The notes: generated by a model not told the origin, from the letters alone. Positions 35,546 to 48,441 are shown, counted from the first letter of the stretch. The stretch is DNA of 64,000 bases from Rhyacophila brunnea (GCA_022495005.1 JAGYXB010001793.1:620001-684000), one strand, 5' to 3'. Numbers and translations: made by a program.

Positions 35546-36511
35546 AAGCGAAGAGAGGGTACTACTATATGACGGAATTTGTACAGCAGTTGTCTATTCG
35601 TCGGACGACATGTCCAGCTTATTGCCATTTCGTCTACTTAGCGACGTCTATCATATCGTCTCTTGTCTGCTTCCTTATCCGTTGGTTTGCGCTAATCGTA
35701 ATATCTTACATTAAGAGTCCATGTTTCACACGCATACACAAGCGTTGTTGGCATAAATTTACTCGCTCTACGTTTAAGATACAATGCGTGGTCACCTATG
35801 AAGATACTTTCAGTTAATTAATTCAATATGCAACGAATTACAACAAAACGCTCTGATGCACTCATGACACCACAACCATGTAACTTGATAATAATATACT
35901 CCCAAATGTTAACCACGATTTGCATTGGATTAATATTAAAGGCAACATATTGTACAAAATATATTTTATTTTAATGTCTGAATTAAATGTGGTTTATTAA
36001 ATAAGTATAAAAATTAATTTTATTCCCATTTCATTAATTCGTAAACACAATCTTTGTAGCACTTTCATAATAATATTGTTACTTATTTGTATATTTCCGT
36101 TTCACGAATTATTCTTGTTTTAAAATTAGCCTGTCGGTCGACTCAGCTGTCGCTTGTTACGAAAATTCCACATCGTCGACACCATTTTTACGCCGATTTT
36201 TATTTTTAGAACTACTATGCGATGTGATAATAGTATTTAAATAAATAATTTTATTATATTATAATTATTATAATAATTTATACATCAGTTTATAATTTAT
36301 CCATCTGTTAATATTTTGTTTAAAAAAATATTATTATCTTAATCAAACTGTTAAAAACAACAGTATTTTTTTATGTATGCACATAAAAAATCCCTTACAA
36401 AATATTATTGATTATATATTTAATTTATAATACACATTATTATGTTATTAACTATCAATAATTGGTAGAAAATAATTACATCTATCTACCATTAATAATA
36501 CAATTATTTAA

Positions 36512-36705
36512 CTAAGTACTTTTTTTATTCAACGAACAATTCTCAAGATTTAAGAATGTAACATTCTAATTATTGAACATACACGATGTTTAAAAACATT
36601 TCTGAGGAAAACCTGCTGGGTATCTTACTTTTTTCAAAAAAAATAAATTTTCTACTGGTTTTAATATATTTTATCATAAGTGATTTCAAAAATTATGTAT
36701 GTTTA
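36512..36705. repeat. Hairpin MITE copy
   Basis: The left arm ttttattcaacgaacaattc, aacattctaattattgaac and the inner sequence tctactggttttaatatatt match the family. The right arm is partly lost. Confidence 0.75.
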
Positions 36706-38439
36706 ATACTATATAATAAAATATAATATTTGTCTGTTCGTTTGTTAAATTACAACTCAAAAATTGCTCAACCAATATTGAGACAACATTATTGTACAGT
36801 TTTTGTCGAGCTTAATATTTTAATATAACATAGGGTTCCGTAGTTATGATAAAACTTCTCGAAAATAATGCGCTTGCAACAATTAGTCACGGGTAGGTAT
36901 AATGGTTAGATAGCATTGGTAGAATGGTGAGGTGATGTGTGTAAGTAACAATGGATAGCAGTAGTGGAGTGGTGTGGTTGTGTGTGGGTAGAGGGGCGCG
37001 ATTTTACGTCCAGTTGTTGCCAGTATCATTGAAATCGAAACGGTTTTTTTTATTTATTATGTATTTCACGTAGACTAAGTCATGGACTATCACTGATATG
37101 TACTAAAATAAAAATATAATGTGTAGAAGATACATCATCTACAGAATTATATTTGGCTTCAACAGCTTTGCGTATATTATCTACATATTATTATGTATGT
37201 TCAATATATGTGTAGGATATGACCAAGTGATATTGCCAGAGATTATTTTTTTTGCAGAGTTTTTATTCAGGAAAATATGGAGTAATTATTTTATAAGATA
37301 TGAATATTTTAATATATTATTTGTATAGACCTTTTGATACTTCTACTAATATAAACGTGTGCGTTTTATTTACCATAATATAATATATGTATAGATTTTA
37401 CTTGTGTTGATAACTTAACTAGGTGATTTTGAAATAATCTTGTTCTTATGAATTCTAATTACATTTTATATACTATAATGATTATAAAATTGCTAGAAAG
37501 ATCAGTACAAAATATTGTAGAATAAACATAATTATAACTTCAATAAAGTTTATATTGATCTGACTTCTTTCAGGTCGTAAGTCCACTTTTATTTCTACAT
37601 TTACGTTTACTCTAATGCAAAAATTTGATTTGTAAGTGAGATTAGCTGTATCAAGTCCAAAATATAATTATATTTCATATATATATGAGTAAGCTTTCTC
37701 ATTCAGAATTTATTAATTAATATATATACTATAGATATATCAGTACCAAGAGTAAAGATTTAAAGATATATTATTATATATTGTTATTATTAACTAAAAT
37801 GGTTTACTTGAAACACGTGTGTAACATAATGACTTAAGAAATAAAGATTGCTTTTTTTACAAATATTTAAATCATTAGTTATCTAACACACACTTCACAA
37901 TCATTTAAATTGTTTTAATTTATTATAAATAAATACTTTTGTGAGACATTCAATTCAAAATTGAAAATGTATGTTAAACGCGATGTGTTTTCATCGTGAA
38001 AAATGACAAACTAAAATTTTTCACCGGCGAATATTTTAGTATGCAAGAATTTTTTTATAAATACTTTCGCTTGGACTTGATTTAGTTTCAAAAATTGCCG
38101 TCTGATTTCCGACATTAGTGGAATGAGTCGGCAGCGGGAAATTAGAAAATAGAATTTAGAATCCACTACTTATAATCTGCACATAATACGTCATTGCTGC
38201 ACATTGACAAGAACCTGTATATGGTGAGTTTACCAAAAATAAATGATTGTAAATTAAATTAGGTATAAAGTTTTTTCAGTTTTAAGATTTTTGGTGAAAG
38301 TTTAGAGTTTGAATTGCTTTCGAGACACATTGGCCACTAAAAACGCAATAGAATTATATATATTATAATAAGTGCTAGTAATATTTTATAAAAACACTGA
38401 TTATTTTGTAGTTTATTTGTTCCCGCATTTTATTTTGAA

Positions 38440-38745
38440 AATATGGAAACATTGATCCGGATGAGAAATGGTTTCAACAGGACGACCATAACCATCGACT
38501 TATTGGAATCGAAATTTGGTGATAAACCGATTTGACAGCCCTCGATTATTTCCTATGGGGTTACATAATAAAACAATAACACTTATTGACGTCTTGGAAG
38601 CCAACACTGTTCGTATTAGAGATAGAAGATAAGACCAGCAGTGCTTAAAAAAAGTGACCCAAAATTGGACGTCCAGAATGCGCTTCGTCAAAAACAGCAG
38701 CGGTGTTCATATGCCCGAAATCATTTTCAAATGTTATAAACATGA
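38440..38745 (+). pseudogene. Mariner-like transposase, C-terminal fragment
   Basis: Plus-strand frames give EKWFQQDDHNHRLI (the WFQQDGAxxH motif carrying the second catalytic Asp), LTALDYFLWGYI (third catalytic Asp, in LTPLDYFLWG) and ending HMPEIIFK. Stops and frameshifts interrupt it. In intact mariner/Tc1 elements this is the DDE/D catalytic core and C-terminus. The ends of the element were not found. Confidence 0.8.
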
Positions 38746-38748
38746 GAG

Positions 38749-38918
38749 GAAAAAACTACAGCATCCAAGGAAAGATGAACTGTAAACGTAGCAGAGTACG
38801 ACGCCGCATTTCGTGGCTTAAGAACCTCCGTGATTGGTACGAGTGCAGCTCCACTGAACTGTTCCGGTTAGCAGATGATAAGGCTGAGATTGCCTTGATG
38901 GTGAATGACCTTTGCTAG
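38749..38918 (+). pseudogene. LINE open reading frame, C-terminal fragment
   Basis: The frame RRRISWLKNLRDWYECSSTE, then LFRLADDKAEIALMVNDLC and a stop, matches the familiar C-terminus (ISWLxNLRxWFxxxTxELFRxAxxKxxIAxMI) of arthropod endonuclease-RT LINEs. It directly abuts the mariner fragment. Confidence 0.7.
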
Positions 38919-39189
38919 GGGATGGCACTATAAGAATACGAATGCAATGTACTTATCTTTCGAATAAAAAAGACTAAAATATATATTTTTTGCGTTATTT
39001 TTTACAATTTCAAATAGGTTGGGCCAAATGATAGCCTTCGTTCTTCCTTTCCACCTACTTCAAAATCCCTTATTTATTATAGTCACAAGACCAAACGACT
39101 AGCAGTTATGGGTCATCAGGCGACCGTGATTGAATAACATTGAGTTAGCTCAAATTATCCAGAAAGCGGACGTGGGCAAGTTTGTTATA

Positions 39190-39525
39190 ACTTTACCGTC
39201 GCTACCTACAGCGTGACTCATACAAAACGTATCTGTTCGACCTTCGTTGCTCTAAATCTGTTACGGTTTGGATGAGTGTCGCGTCTATATTATACATCCT
39301 GAACTTATCATCATTAACCTCATAATATATAATCCATCCAAAGTGTACCATCCGTTTACCAGTGCGTGAGTGCGTGAAAACCGAACCGGCCCCAGCGCGC
39401 GCCAGCCCTCTCAACATAAAGGTCAGTGTCTGGCATGGTCCGGGGGGTCCCCCTAGATCCGTAATCCACCAATCCACCATCAAATTACAGTCTACTGCTA
39501 AAAGCGCCACCACAAATTATATCGT
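39190..39525 (-). other. GC-rich island with 103-codon frame, unidentified
   Basis: A minus-strand frame (39513-39202) includes DLGGPPGPCQTLTFMLRGLA and HSRTGKRMVHFGWIIYYEV. It is markedly GC-richer than its surroundings. I do not recognise a family, and there are no convincing splice sites. A retroelement fragment is likeliest. Confidence 0.35.
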
Positions 39526-39939
39526 TTAAAACACGTCATAATATTATATATTTACAGAAAATTAGTTCAACTAATTTTTAATGAAAAACTCTCAAGGTCA
39601 CCTATTTAAAGTGAATTAACATGGAATTGCGATAAATAAAACGATAGCTAAACGAGATAAGAAGCGCATAAGAGGTTGTGGCGTGCAATATCTGTCCGGT
39701 ACGTGGAACTTTTAAAATGAAATACGTGTGAAAGGAAAGGAGAGGTATAAAAATGCTATCAAGTACTGTAAAACCTATTACACCTACCCATATATTATTA
39801 TGTTGCCAACTATCAACACATAACCTTCTGCGTGGATGTTGAAAGCACTATTATAATAATATTTACAGTATTCTTATGCAAATAATACAAATAGCAAAAA
39901 TGTTGAAGAAAGAGCTTATTCCATAGAGATCGGGTACGG

Positions 39940-40030
39940 TCATAACAAGCGTATTATCCTTCTTATTGTGCCATTCACACGCATCCGGAAATTGAAAGGC
40001 GTGAGTTCGAGTCTCACTCAGTAATACAAA
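39940..40030 (+). repeat. tRNA-like SINE head
   Basis: The B box gcgtgagttcgagtctcac lies at 40000-40018 with an A-box-like region near 39950. It is immediately followed by the hairpin MITE at 40095. Confidence 0.5.
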
Positions 40031-40094
40031 ATTATTTATAATATGTTAAACAACTCTAAAACGTTAAAGTTTTTTTTTACATATATTATTATTA

Positions 40095-40245
40095 TTTTTA
40101 ATTAATTATTTTTTTATTCAACGAATAATTTACAAGATTTAAGAATGTACGATTCTAATTATAGAACATACATAATTTTGAAAACACTTCTGGGAAAATA
40201 TATTATTATAAACAATTGAAAAAATCTTTTTGAAAAACGTAAGTT
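40095..40245. repeat. Hairpin MITE, left arm
   Basis: The words ttaattatttttttattcaa, gatttaagaatgtac, catacataattttgaaaaca and gaaaaaatctttttgaaaaa are shared with the family. The right arm is absent. Confidence 0.8.
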
Positions 40246-40499
40246 AAGTAAAAAGTTCCTTGGAGTGTTGGGATCGTTTCAGACGCTATTCTCAAGACAT
40301 CACAACGAGCCTAAAACGGCGAATAAAATAGAAAAAATAAATAAAGAATACACCCTTAGAACCCAACACTAAATAAAAAATAACCAATTGTGCAACAAGT
40401 GATACAACAGTGAATACAATTTCTAGCATACATAATCTATAATATTGAAATAATGCAACGAAATTGTATACTATCTCAATCAATAATAATTTATTTACC

Positions 40500-41187
40500 T
40501 TGGTTTCAAATAATATTTAGACTCTAATGGATTTAAGTTTTGTACTATTCCATTTGAGTCGTTTTTGCGACCCGGGTTTCGCCTTTCGCATCTTCAGGCA
40601 CTGTGTACACTCACCAAAAAAATACACACTGACGACGTATACTATTCACTCTAACTTATAGTCGCTGTAGGATTGGTTTGTCGAATAAACCAAATGTTCA
40701 GGAGATGAAAAACAAATTTCATAATCCTATATTTAAATACATGGATATTTAAATTGTTATTTTTACTATATGTATTTTATTCATTACCATTACAAAGTAA
40801 TTTACAGAAAAGGATGGTTTTAGTTCATTTAGATACAAAAAAACATTCTGCATTGAAAGGTCGATTTCGACAAAAACGGATATTCGACAAACCAATCCTA
40901 TAGCGACGATATATAACAAACCAATACAATAAAGTGGGTAAAAACTCTATCCCCTACCTATTAAGTCAAAGATCACAATATATTATCTTTAATACAACTC
41001 AATACAACCACAAATTTTGACACGCAACGCGAAATTTTAAAAGTATCTTACTTTATTTATAATTCAGGCAATCTTGCCGTACCAGCAATATTTATACTGA
41101 AATGGAATCAATAGTAGAAAACCTAAATCCATTAGAATTTAAATTCAAATTTCATGCAGTACCTTTGGTCGATTATAATATTTAGAC
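40500..41187. mobile_element. IR-1 element interrupted by MITE-2
   Basis: The left end (actctaatggatttaagttt) and right end (ctaaatccattagaattt, then gtacctttggtcgattat) are inverse-related. Between them is the gagtcgtttttgcgacccgg and gtacactcacc body. At 40659-40909 the body is split by MITE-2. Comparing with the uninterrupted copy near 9290-9310 shows the empty site (cttatataac), consistent with insertion at a TA dinucleotide. The order of events is therefore IR-1 first, MITE-2 later. Confidence 0.8.
40659..40909. mobile_element. MITE-2 copy nested in IR-1
   Basis: Terminal inverted repeats gtcgctgtaggattggttt and aaccaatcctatagcgac surround a body shared with 20708-20966. No transposase is encoded. 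TA-target use hints at Tc1/mariner mobilisation. Confidence 0.85.
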
Positions 41188-41497
41188 GTTATAACGTTGA
41201 GTGAAATAAATTAATAATAATGATACCTTGTTAATTTTATAAGTAAATGCCTGGCTATAAAACAACAAGAAAATTCGTTCAGATAGTGCATACTTAGTTT
41301 GTAGTTGCATCATAGGGCATGCAGTTCCAAAGCTCCTACTGTTTGTGTGTTTATTTCTTATTCTCAACGTAAATGTATAAAGCATGGTGTTATAGTTCCA
41401 AGAAACTTTTCCTTTGTAATAATAAAGAGATTTAATTTTATTCGAAAAGAACTTTCATTACTTATTCACTTTGAAAGTTAATAATATAGGTACCTAC

Positions 41498-41935
41498 TCA
41501 TTCTGGTATTAGTGCCATCTGATGGCTTAACGTTAACCTACATAAAGGGTTATCAAATATAATATTATATAAAATACTGAACATTTCTCGCAATAAGTTG
41601 ATTGTGTCACGAGGTGAATGGCATGTTGCACCAACTTGTTGGAACCACATATTATTCTCCAGATCAAAATCAGTTAATTCATGCCAGAATAAATCGGCAA
41701 TCATGTTTCTGTAGCATTTTCCATTGACAGTAACTGCATTGCTGTTTTCGTAATATTGTCCAATAATTAAGCAGATCATAAACCACACCAAACTATTAAT
41801 TTTTTGTGGATGTACATAATATGTTTCAAGAATATAATTGAGGTTTTGTTACTCCAATGCGACAATTGTGTTTATTTACGAAGCCATTTAATAAAATATG
41901 GGCTTTATCACTGAAATTTGCTGTCTGAATTCAAT
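41498..41935 (-). pseudogene. Mariner-like transposase fragment, central region
   Basis: The minus-strand reading starts FSDKAHILLNGFVNKHNCRI (the first catalytic Asp in the SDEAHFWLNG motif). After a stop it continues GQYYENSNAVTVNGKCYRNM and MWFQQVGATCHSPRDTINLL. In the second catalytic motif WFQQDGATCH the Asp is replaced by Val, so this copy could not be active even without the stops. It is from the same broad group as 38440-38745 but on the other strand. Confidence 0.85.
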
Positions 41936-42907
41936 ACAGCCTGTTTATTACTGTATTATATCGAATAATTGGAGTTAAGTGATATCTCTTCTTAATAGCT
42001 CTTCAGGTAGAAAAAAAGAGCCAAAAATGTGACCTCCTTAATAAATCTCAATATTTTTAATTTTTCGTCTACAAGGTGCATAATATCGCTATTTACAGCA
42101 TCTTTTAAAAGTTTTGAAATATGATACAAAAATTTACCAGTAAATATTCTTATAAGATAAGCGATTCTGAAGTCAAGTTCTCAGCGAAACTTTTCGGTAT
42201 TTGAATTTAAAAGTTTCATGCAAATACCTTTAAAAAACAACTTTTCTTGTTAAAATATTTCCCGCTTGCAGCGAGTAATAAAGGCTTCGAGTCTAAACCC
42301 AATACGAGATATTAAATAACTTATGCAGAGCCTTCTAAGCAAACACTCTTCTATGTCAACACACTCAAGACTATAACCACTCTTTTATTCCAGAAACTAG
42401 GTACTACTGTCAGTTTTCTTATGTATTATATTTTACTTCTTTGTAATGTAGTAACAGGCCACGGTAAATATTTGATGCTTCAAGCAGGATGCTCCTTTCA
42501 GCTCCGTCTCCCACTCTCATTCTACAGTTATTGACTCTCAGCGATTGCAAGTATTTCTGGATTCCATTAAGCTACTATAATGGTGATGGTACTCGTACCA
42601 CCGTTGTCACAAGCGGAAATTATGCTGACAGGTGAAAGAAATTTATATACTTGACATCGTCCTAGAAAACAAGTTCTCGTATTGGATCCCAGTTTAACAT
42701 CAACCAGTGCGCGAAACGTCCTGGAATTTTTAAGGGAACCGAGGATAAGTATCATGTGGGAAAAGTATGAAATATTTGAAAAGTGACCTGGAAAAGGAAA
42801 AAAAATAAAATTACAAAAATGCTAGGAGAAAAAAGAAAATATGTATATAACTAAAATCTGACGGTACGTAAAAATTTAAGTATGTATTTTAAAAGAAAAG
42901 CTATTAA

Positions 42908-42931
42908 AATATATATATATATATATATAAT
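42908..42931. repeat. (at)n microsatellite
   Basis: A run of about a dozen at units. Confidence 0.9.
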
Positions 42932-45030
42932 ATGCAACGGGAAAATCTTATAGGAATGAAAGCTGAAAAAGCTTTCGGTTCTACATGCAAATCGACATGG
43001 CCAGGTCTTCGTTCACCTTCCAGCGTCCCTAAAATCAATTTCTTTTTCATATATACCTCGTCCATACTGTGTAAATGATCGAGTCATCGAAGGTGTCCAT
43101 ATTTGATATTATAAATATGATATTATACTAAGATGTGTGCACAAACCATATATATGTGCAAAGCCGTATAGTTCCGATCTGAGTGTGTAGGTTTGAACTT
43201 ACCATGCAGCACGAATGATTAAATTAATAATATTTACAGAATTTAACAATCTGCAAGCTATCTCGCAATGCAGATTAATTGTAACAAATTGTAGGCTATT
43301 TCAATTAGCCCAGTATGTCAAAAACCGCAAAAATTTCAACATTTTCAATACAATAATTATAAAACCAGCCAATTCCATAAATTTTTACATGTTCTGATGA
43401 AAATTTATCTAAAATTGCATACGCCGTACATACATGTTAAATAACACAAATATACTAGATTTATTTACTAGGGATGCACTGAGATTCAACCACTTTATAT
43501 TGGTGTTAAAAATGTAAAATTAGTATCTAATACAACGAATCGTCATTTATAAACAATCACAAAACATCGCTAACACAGTATGAGATAATATATAGATTAT
43601 AGTTTTAAACATCTAATTATACAATGCGCCATCTTACATCATTTATAAATTGTCTATTGCTACTAATTCGACAATATTAAAAACGTCATCGAATAATAAT
43701 TATTGTAATACAAAAAACTCCCTCGGGTTTTAGTCTATGTATTTTGTTAGTGAAAAATTATTTCTATATTTATGTACATAATATATTAGATAATATTATA
43801 TGAATTATTTATTGTTTCATAATTTTAAATTTCGTAAATGGATTCAGGCTTTGAGTGTTAACTACGCTGTGTTAGAAATCCATTCTTATATTATGAAGAT
43901 AACTGGAAAAGTTTTATCAAGAAAACTAACTTAGTATGTACGCTGTATGTTGAAAGTAGACGATTATGTCAAACAAGGGTGCTTACTGCTTACATCGAAT
44001 CTTGATAAATCTATGGAATAAAATTATTGAGAACAACTTTCAAGGAGATATACATACCGATTATTATATAATACATTATTGATCGTGTACAACTGTATTA
44101 TTTACCACATGTCTACGATCACATCAACGGATTCCCTGAATCAATATGTCACTGGTGTCGGTTTTGTTTTTTTTTTTACCGAGAATTATTATTGTTAGCC
44201 ATCCTCCTATCGATTTTCTCATATTTGGAGAGCATGATTCAAATTATAATAAGGGTCGTATGCATGAGATTCCCAAAAACCTTATTGGCTATATACTGCA
44301 CGTTTGTATGCATGAGTACAAGCGTACTTCGTTGTTTAATGTGACGTCATCATGTGTCAGTGTATCCGTATAATGGCAATCTTATAAAATTTCATTCCCC
44401 GATCAATAATTCAAAATTTTGAAATTGTAAATGTGTCTGAAAGTGTGCGAACGGTACCATATAAATTTAATAATTATAAATGAATATTTATTATGAACTT
44501 AAATAATTTATCAGTTATTTCATCACATTTATTTTATAATTCTACTGTACAAAAGGATAAAGTATTGCCAGTAAATATTTCCATTTGGTGGCAATACTGA
44601 ATACATATATATTATTATGACTAACTTTACTTCAATTATGAGATGTCAAAACAGAATAAGAATAAATGACAGAAATGCAAATGTATTTAGATAATAATAT
44701 GTAATGATCTCTGTATAATATTATCATGTATACCAATCACCGTATGACACTAATGATGTATCCAGTGTATTTGAGAGTTGTGCCTTGTTTATTACAGTTA
44801 TCTTACAATAATTAACTAGGTAGGTAGGTACCATAATATTTTGAAGAATGCAGAATGCTTCCAATTGCATATTTTAATGCCAGATACAGCAGTAGGTACC
44901 TATTTTTACGGTCGTTTAGCGGAGATATTTTATCGTACCTAATCTTACGTAAATCCATCTTATCTCCCCATGAGAAATATTGCGCTTTGACATTTGGCAT
45001 TTGAAAGTGACAGATGAAACAGCCATTTTG
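42932..45030. other. Intergenic, no feature recognised
   Basis: AT-rich sequence without recognisable genes. A TGACGTCA-type word occurs at about 44342-44349. Frames of up to 75 codons here lack family resemblance. Confidence 0.4.
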
Positions 45031-45062
45031 AATGGCGTGTGACGTCAAATTGCTTACGTCAC
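45030..45062. promoter_or_regulatory. Paired CRE-like motifs
   Basis: TGTGACGTCAAATTGCTTAC is followed by GTCAC: a palindromic CRE (TGACGTCA) close to an inverse half site (TACGTCAC). Similar words occur at 44342 and 60621. They may be part of dispersed transposon ends and not a host promoter. Confidence 0.3.
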
Positions 45063-45249
45063 AAACAGTGCTATACGCTATATGATGGAAAATCGATTAA
45101 ATAGCTTATAAAGAATTGGAAATCTCATACATACGGCCCTAAGTATATAATGCTAATACATGTTTCATTTATAAACCATCTCGTCCACGGTAAAATCTCT
45201 TATCAGAATTATATATTAAAGAGATTTACAAAAAAATGTAATAATAATT

Positions 45250-45318
45250 TTACCATTAAATCCATTAGAATTTAAATTCAAATTCTATCAAGTACCTTTG
45301 GTCAATAGTATTAATATT
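45250..45318 (-). repeat. IR-1 end fragment
   Basis: The words aaatccattagaatttaaat, ttctatcaagtacctttgg and caatagtattaatatt reproduce one IR-1 terminus almost perfectly. Confidence 0.75.
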
Positions 45319-46217
45319 TATTATTAAAGATTTACAACCTTCATTTCATAGTTCCTTTCTTTTTTCCTGGTTTTATAACCTGACCTATATTGGGTTTCAG
45401 TGGTTAGCCTTCTCCACCTTCTGTCTCTGTAAAGATTTTTCTAAAAGCTTCTTATCTTCGGTTTAAAAAGTTATTTAAATTTAACTATGCACTATCCATC
45501 CATGTTGTATGTAGTCTGACAGCTCGTCATTTGATTACATTTAAAAACATTTTTTTTTTTACTGAAAACTCTTGATTAGAAGTTTTACCGTAGGTGCGAT
45601 GAAATGTGACCAAGTCTATATTTGAAAAAAAAGCTAGGTATAATCGGTAACAACAACAAGCACACTAAAAATAATAACTTCAATAAATGTTATAATAATA
45701 TAGTTATCTTCGTCATCCGAATACAGTAGGTCTAAAAACTAGAAGTTTAAAATTCTATGAAATTAAATTACAATTATTTAAATGTGAGTTTGATTATGAT
45801 TTTAATTATGATCACCCTTTATATAATAATAATTGTGCAAATTATTTCCAAACTCCCATAAAAATCCTTCCAAATGTATGTATCTCCTAGGCGTATTTAA
45901 TTTAATGCCGGATCGACAGCAAAACCAGCAACAATCAAATCAAATCAATCAAAGATCAAATCATAAGTTGAATTACAAACCAATAAACACAGACATGGAA
46001 GTCGCCTGTACAGACACTACAACCCACAGCCAAGAGTGATGTTGTGACAGTGTGTACGTGAATAACTTGGGATTCAAGAGTGCAGGACTGCCGGCTCACC
46101 ATCAACTAAAGGTTAGTGCCCGGAGTCTCCGAGCTCACCCTACACATCCGTATAGCCACTATAACTAACTGTCCATTTAAATTATCGTCATTTTCGGAAC
46201 ACAGATTTTTAGGATGG

Positions 46218-47110
46218 GTCACAATCACTGCTAACCTTTTAATTACCAGATTTAAATAACACGTTAATTAATATATCTAATGGCCAACGACTCCAAACGG
46301 GGTCTAGGACGATTTGGCACCGCGAACTGGCCTCCGCCGATTGGCCTCCGGTAATTGGCCGCCGGTACAATCGGACACCGTCCCAATTGGACGCCGACCC
46401 AATTCGGCGCCGACCCAATTGGCCTCCGGGAGGATTGGACGCCGCACAGTTGATTTTTTTCGCTCACGATTGCGCAATTATTGATGTTTGTATTTTTTTA
46501 TTTTTCGGGATTTCGGTCATTCGGGATTTCAGCATTCGGGATTTCGGCCTGAAGTACCCATGTATAGACAATAAATTAATTGATTATGCACATCTTTAAG
46601 TTTTAACGAGGGAAGAATTATTTTCTTTTAATAAACATCATAAGGCATAATAATTATTCTCAATCTATATTAAAAATGTGTCAAGCGCGAAATGTATAAG
46701 GTACGACTACTGAGAAGATAGAAGCATATTAAACTGACTTGCTTATTTACTCCAACAAATCGTAACGTACGTCTATTCCTTTGCGCATTTAATTCAACTG
46801 TGCGGCGTCCAATCCTCCCGGAGGCCAATTGGGTCGGCGTCGAATTGGGTCGGCGTCCAATTGGGTCGGCGTCCGATTGTACCGGCGGCCAATTACTGGA
46901 GGCCAATCGGCGGAGGCCAGTTCGCGGTGCCAAATCGTCCCATTCCCCTCCAAACGCGCCAGTCGCGGTGTTAGCACTAAATGAGTATTTAGTGCTGACA
47001 ACGCGACTGGCGCGTTTGCATTAGTCGGTATTAGATATTATTAATATGATATTTAAATGTGGTAATTAATTAGTAATCACCTGGTCAGCAGTAAATGTGT
47101 TAACACTCGT
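46218..47110. mobile_element. Foldback element with GC-rich inverted arms and tandem subrepeats
   Basis: The outer ends are inverse-related (acaatcactgctaacc, then ttaattaccagatttaaata; against tatttaaatgtggtaattaa, then ggtcagcagtaaatgtgt). Inside, GC-rich arms at 46300-46452 and 46795-46948 are inverted copies made of a 14-16-bp unit of the type ccaattgggtcggcgt. A second hairpin (aacgcgccagtcgcggtgtt mirrored by aacgcgactggcgcgttt) sits at 46956-47020. Solo end sequence of the same family is at 47790-47890. The frames that run through the subrepeats (rich in RRPNWPPGG) are repeat artefacts. Confidence 0.8.
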
Positions 47111-47787
47111 AATTATTGCAGTATATGGGCTTCCATAAAGTGAAAGTTATTTTAAGGTAACCTTTTATGAAGCACAGTTTCTAATTAATCGCCCAACTAA
47201 CCGGATCATAAAAAACAAGTATTTATTTCCAGACGCAATATGTTAATGGATATACATGGCTTCTGCCATTTAAATCAGTTATTATGACAGAGTGCGTGAA
47301 AAAAAATAGTTAAAATAATAATATACCAAACAAACTGACGCTCAGTAGAAACCTATGGACAATAAAACATCATATTAAATTTTCGATTCGAGTCAAAAAG
47401 ATGCGAACGTGTAACACCTGATATACAATTTTACACCTTTTGAAGAAAATAATATTTTATTTTTACTAAGAAAATGTAAACTTTACAGTAAGTATTTTTA
47501 AAAAATGGTTTCAAAAAAGAATTTCAGTCAAAGCAAAAATGAAAAAATAGAAATATTTTTTTGCCAAGAAAAATGAGTTATTAAATTTGTATTTTTTCTC
47601 CCGTGGCTGACGAGACACGTGCCTAGAAAGAACAAAATTGAATTGAATTATGTCGTTTTAAATTTATAAGAGAAGCTGTTTTTTAATCCTTCTGAATATA
47701 AGACAATCATGGCCAATAAAATATAATTATTTCAAAAGTCACCAGTACAATGCACCAAGTACATAACTATCTAATGTCAAGCTTTTT

Positions 47788-47895
47788 AACACAATCACTG
47801 CTAACCTTTTAATTACCACATTTAAATAACATGTTAATTATATATAATGGCCAATTACTCCAAACGCGCCAGTCGCGGTGTTAGCATAGCACCAA
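47788..47895. repeat. Solo end of the foldback family
   Basis: The words aacacaatcactgctaacct, aattaccacatttaaataac and gcgccagtcgcggtgttag match 46218-46290 and 46958-46975 but lack the GC-rich subrepeat array between them. Confidence 0.8.
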
Positions 47896-48424
47896 ATGAG
47901 AAGAGTTACACTAATAATTGTGATTTGAATTTATGTTCATATTTACTATGAATTCATTTAATAACAAAGGTATTTTAATAATGAAAGCAAAGATTGTTCT
48001 GAATTAGGGTAAAACGAAATTTTAAAAACAAAATAATATTTTGTTTTTTATACAACACATCACTAAATATGTTAATGTCTCTATGCAGCGCATTAACTTA
48101 TTTTGAAGCTCTAGAGCCTGATACGAACCATTAAATCAATTTTGATCCAAACAACGTCATTGCTATGGTGACATAGGTTATTTTTAGGTATGTACAAATT
48201 CATAGATTTCAAAACATCAGGATTGATAAAAACATCATTTTAATGTGCGTAGATTTGTTTGTATGTATGTTAAATTTGTGATCTATATAAAAGTATGTAC
48301 CATATATTTATATAGTATATAATATATAACACTTCGCTTCCAAAAAACATTCTGGAGTAATAATAAAAAAATAAAATACATCACGCGGTTTGGTCGAGTA
48401 CAGGAGCATTTTCACGCTGTAAAT

Positions 48425-48441
48425 ATATATATATATATATA
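48425..48441. repeat. (at)n microsatellite
   Basis: Short tract of at units. Confidence 0.8.

Noticed and set aside
44812..45048. 78-codon minus-strand frame
   Set aside because: Starts on the CRE-like motif and shows no conserved domain or exon signals.
46264..47001. Pro/Arg-rich frames (RRPNWPPGG-type) as repeat proteins
   Set aside because: They are translations of short tandem DNA units in the foldback element and occur on both strands.
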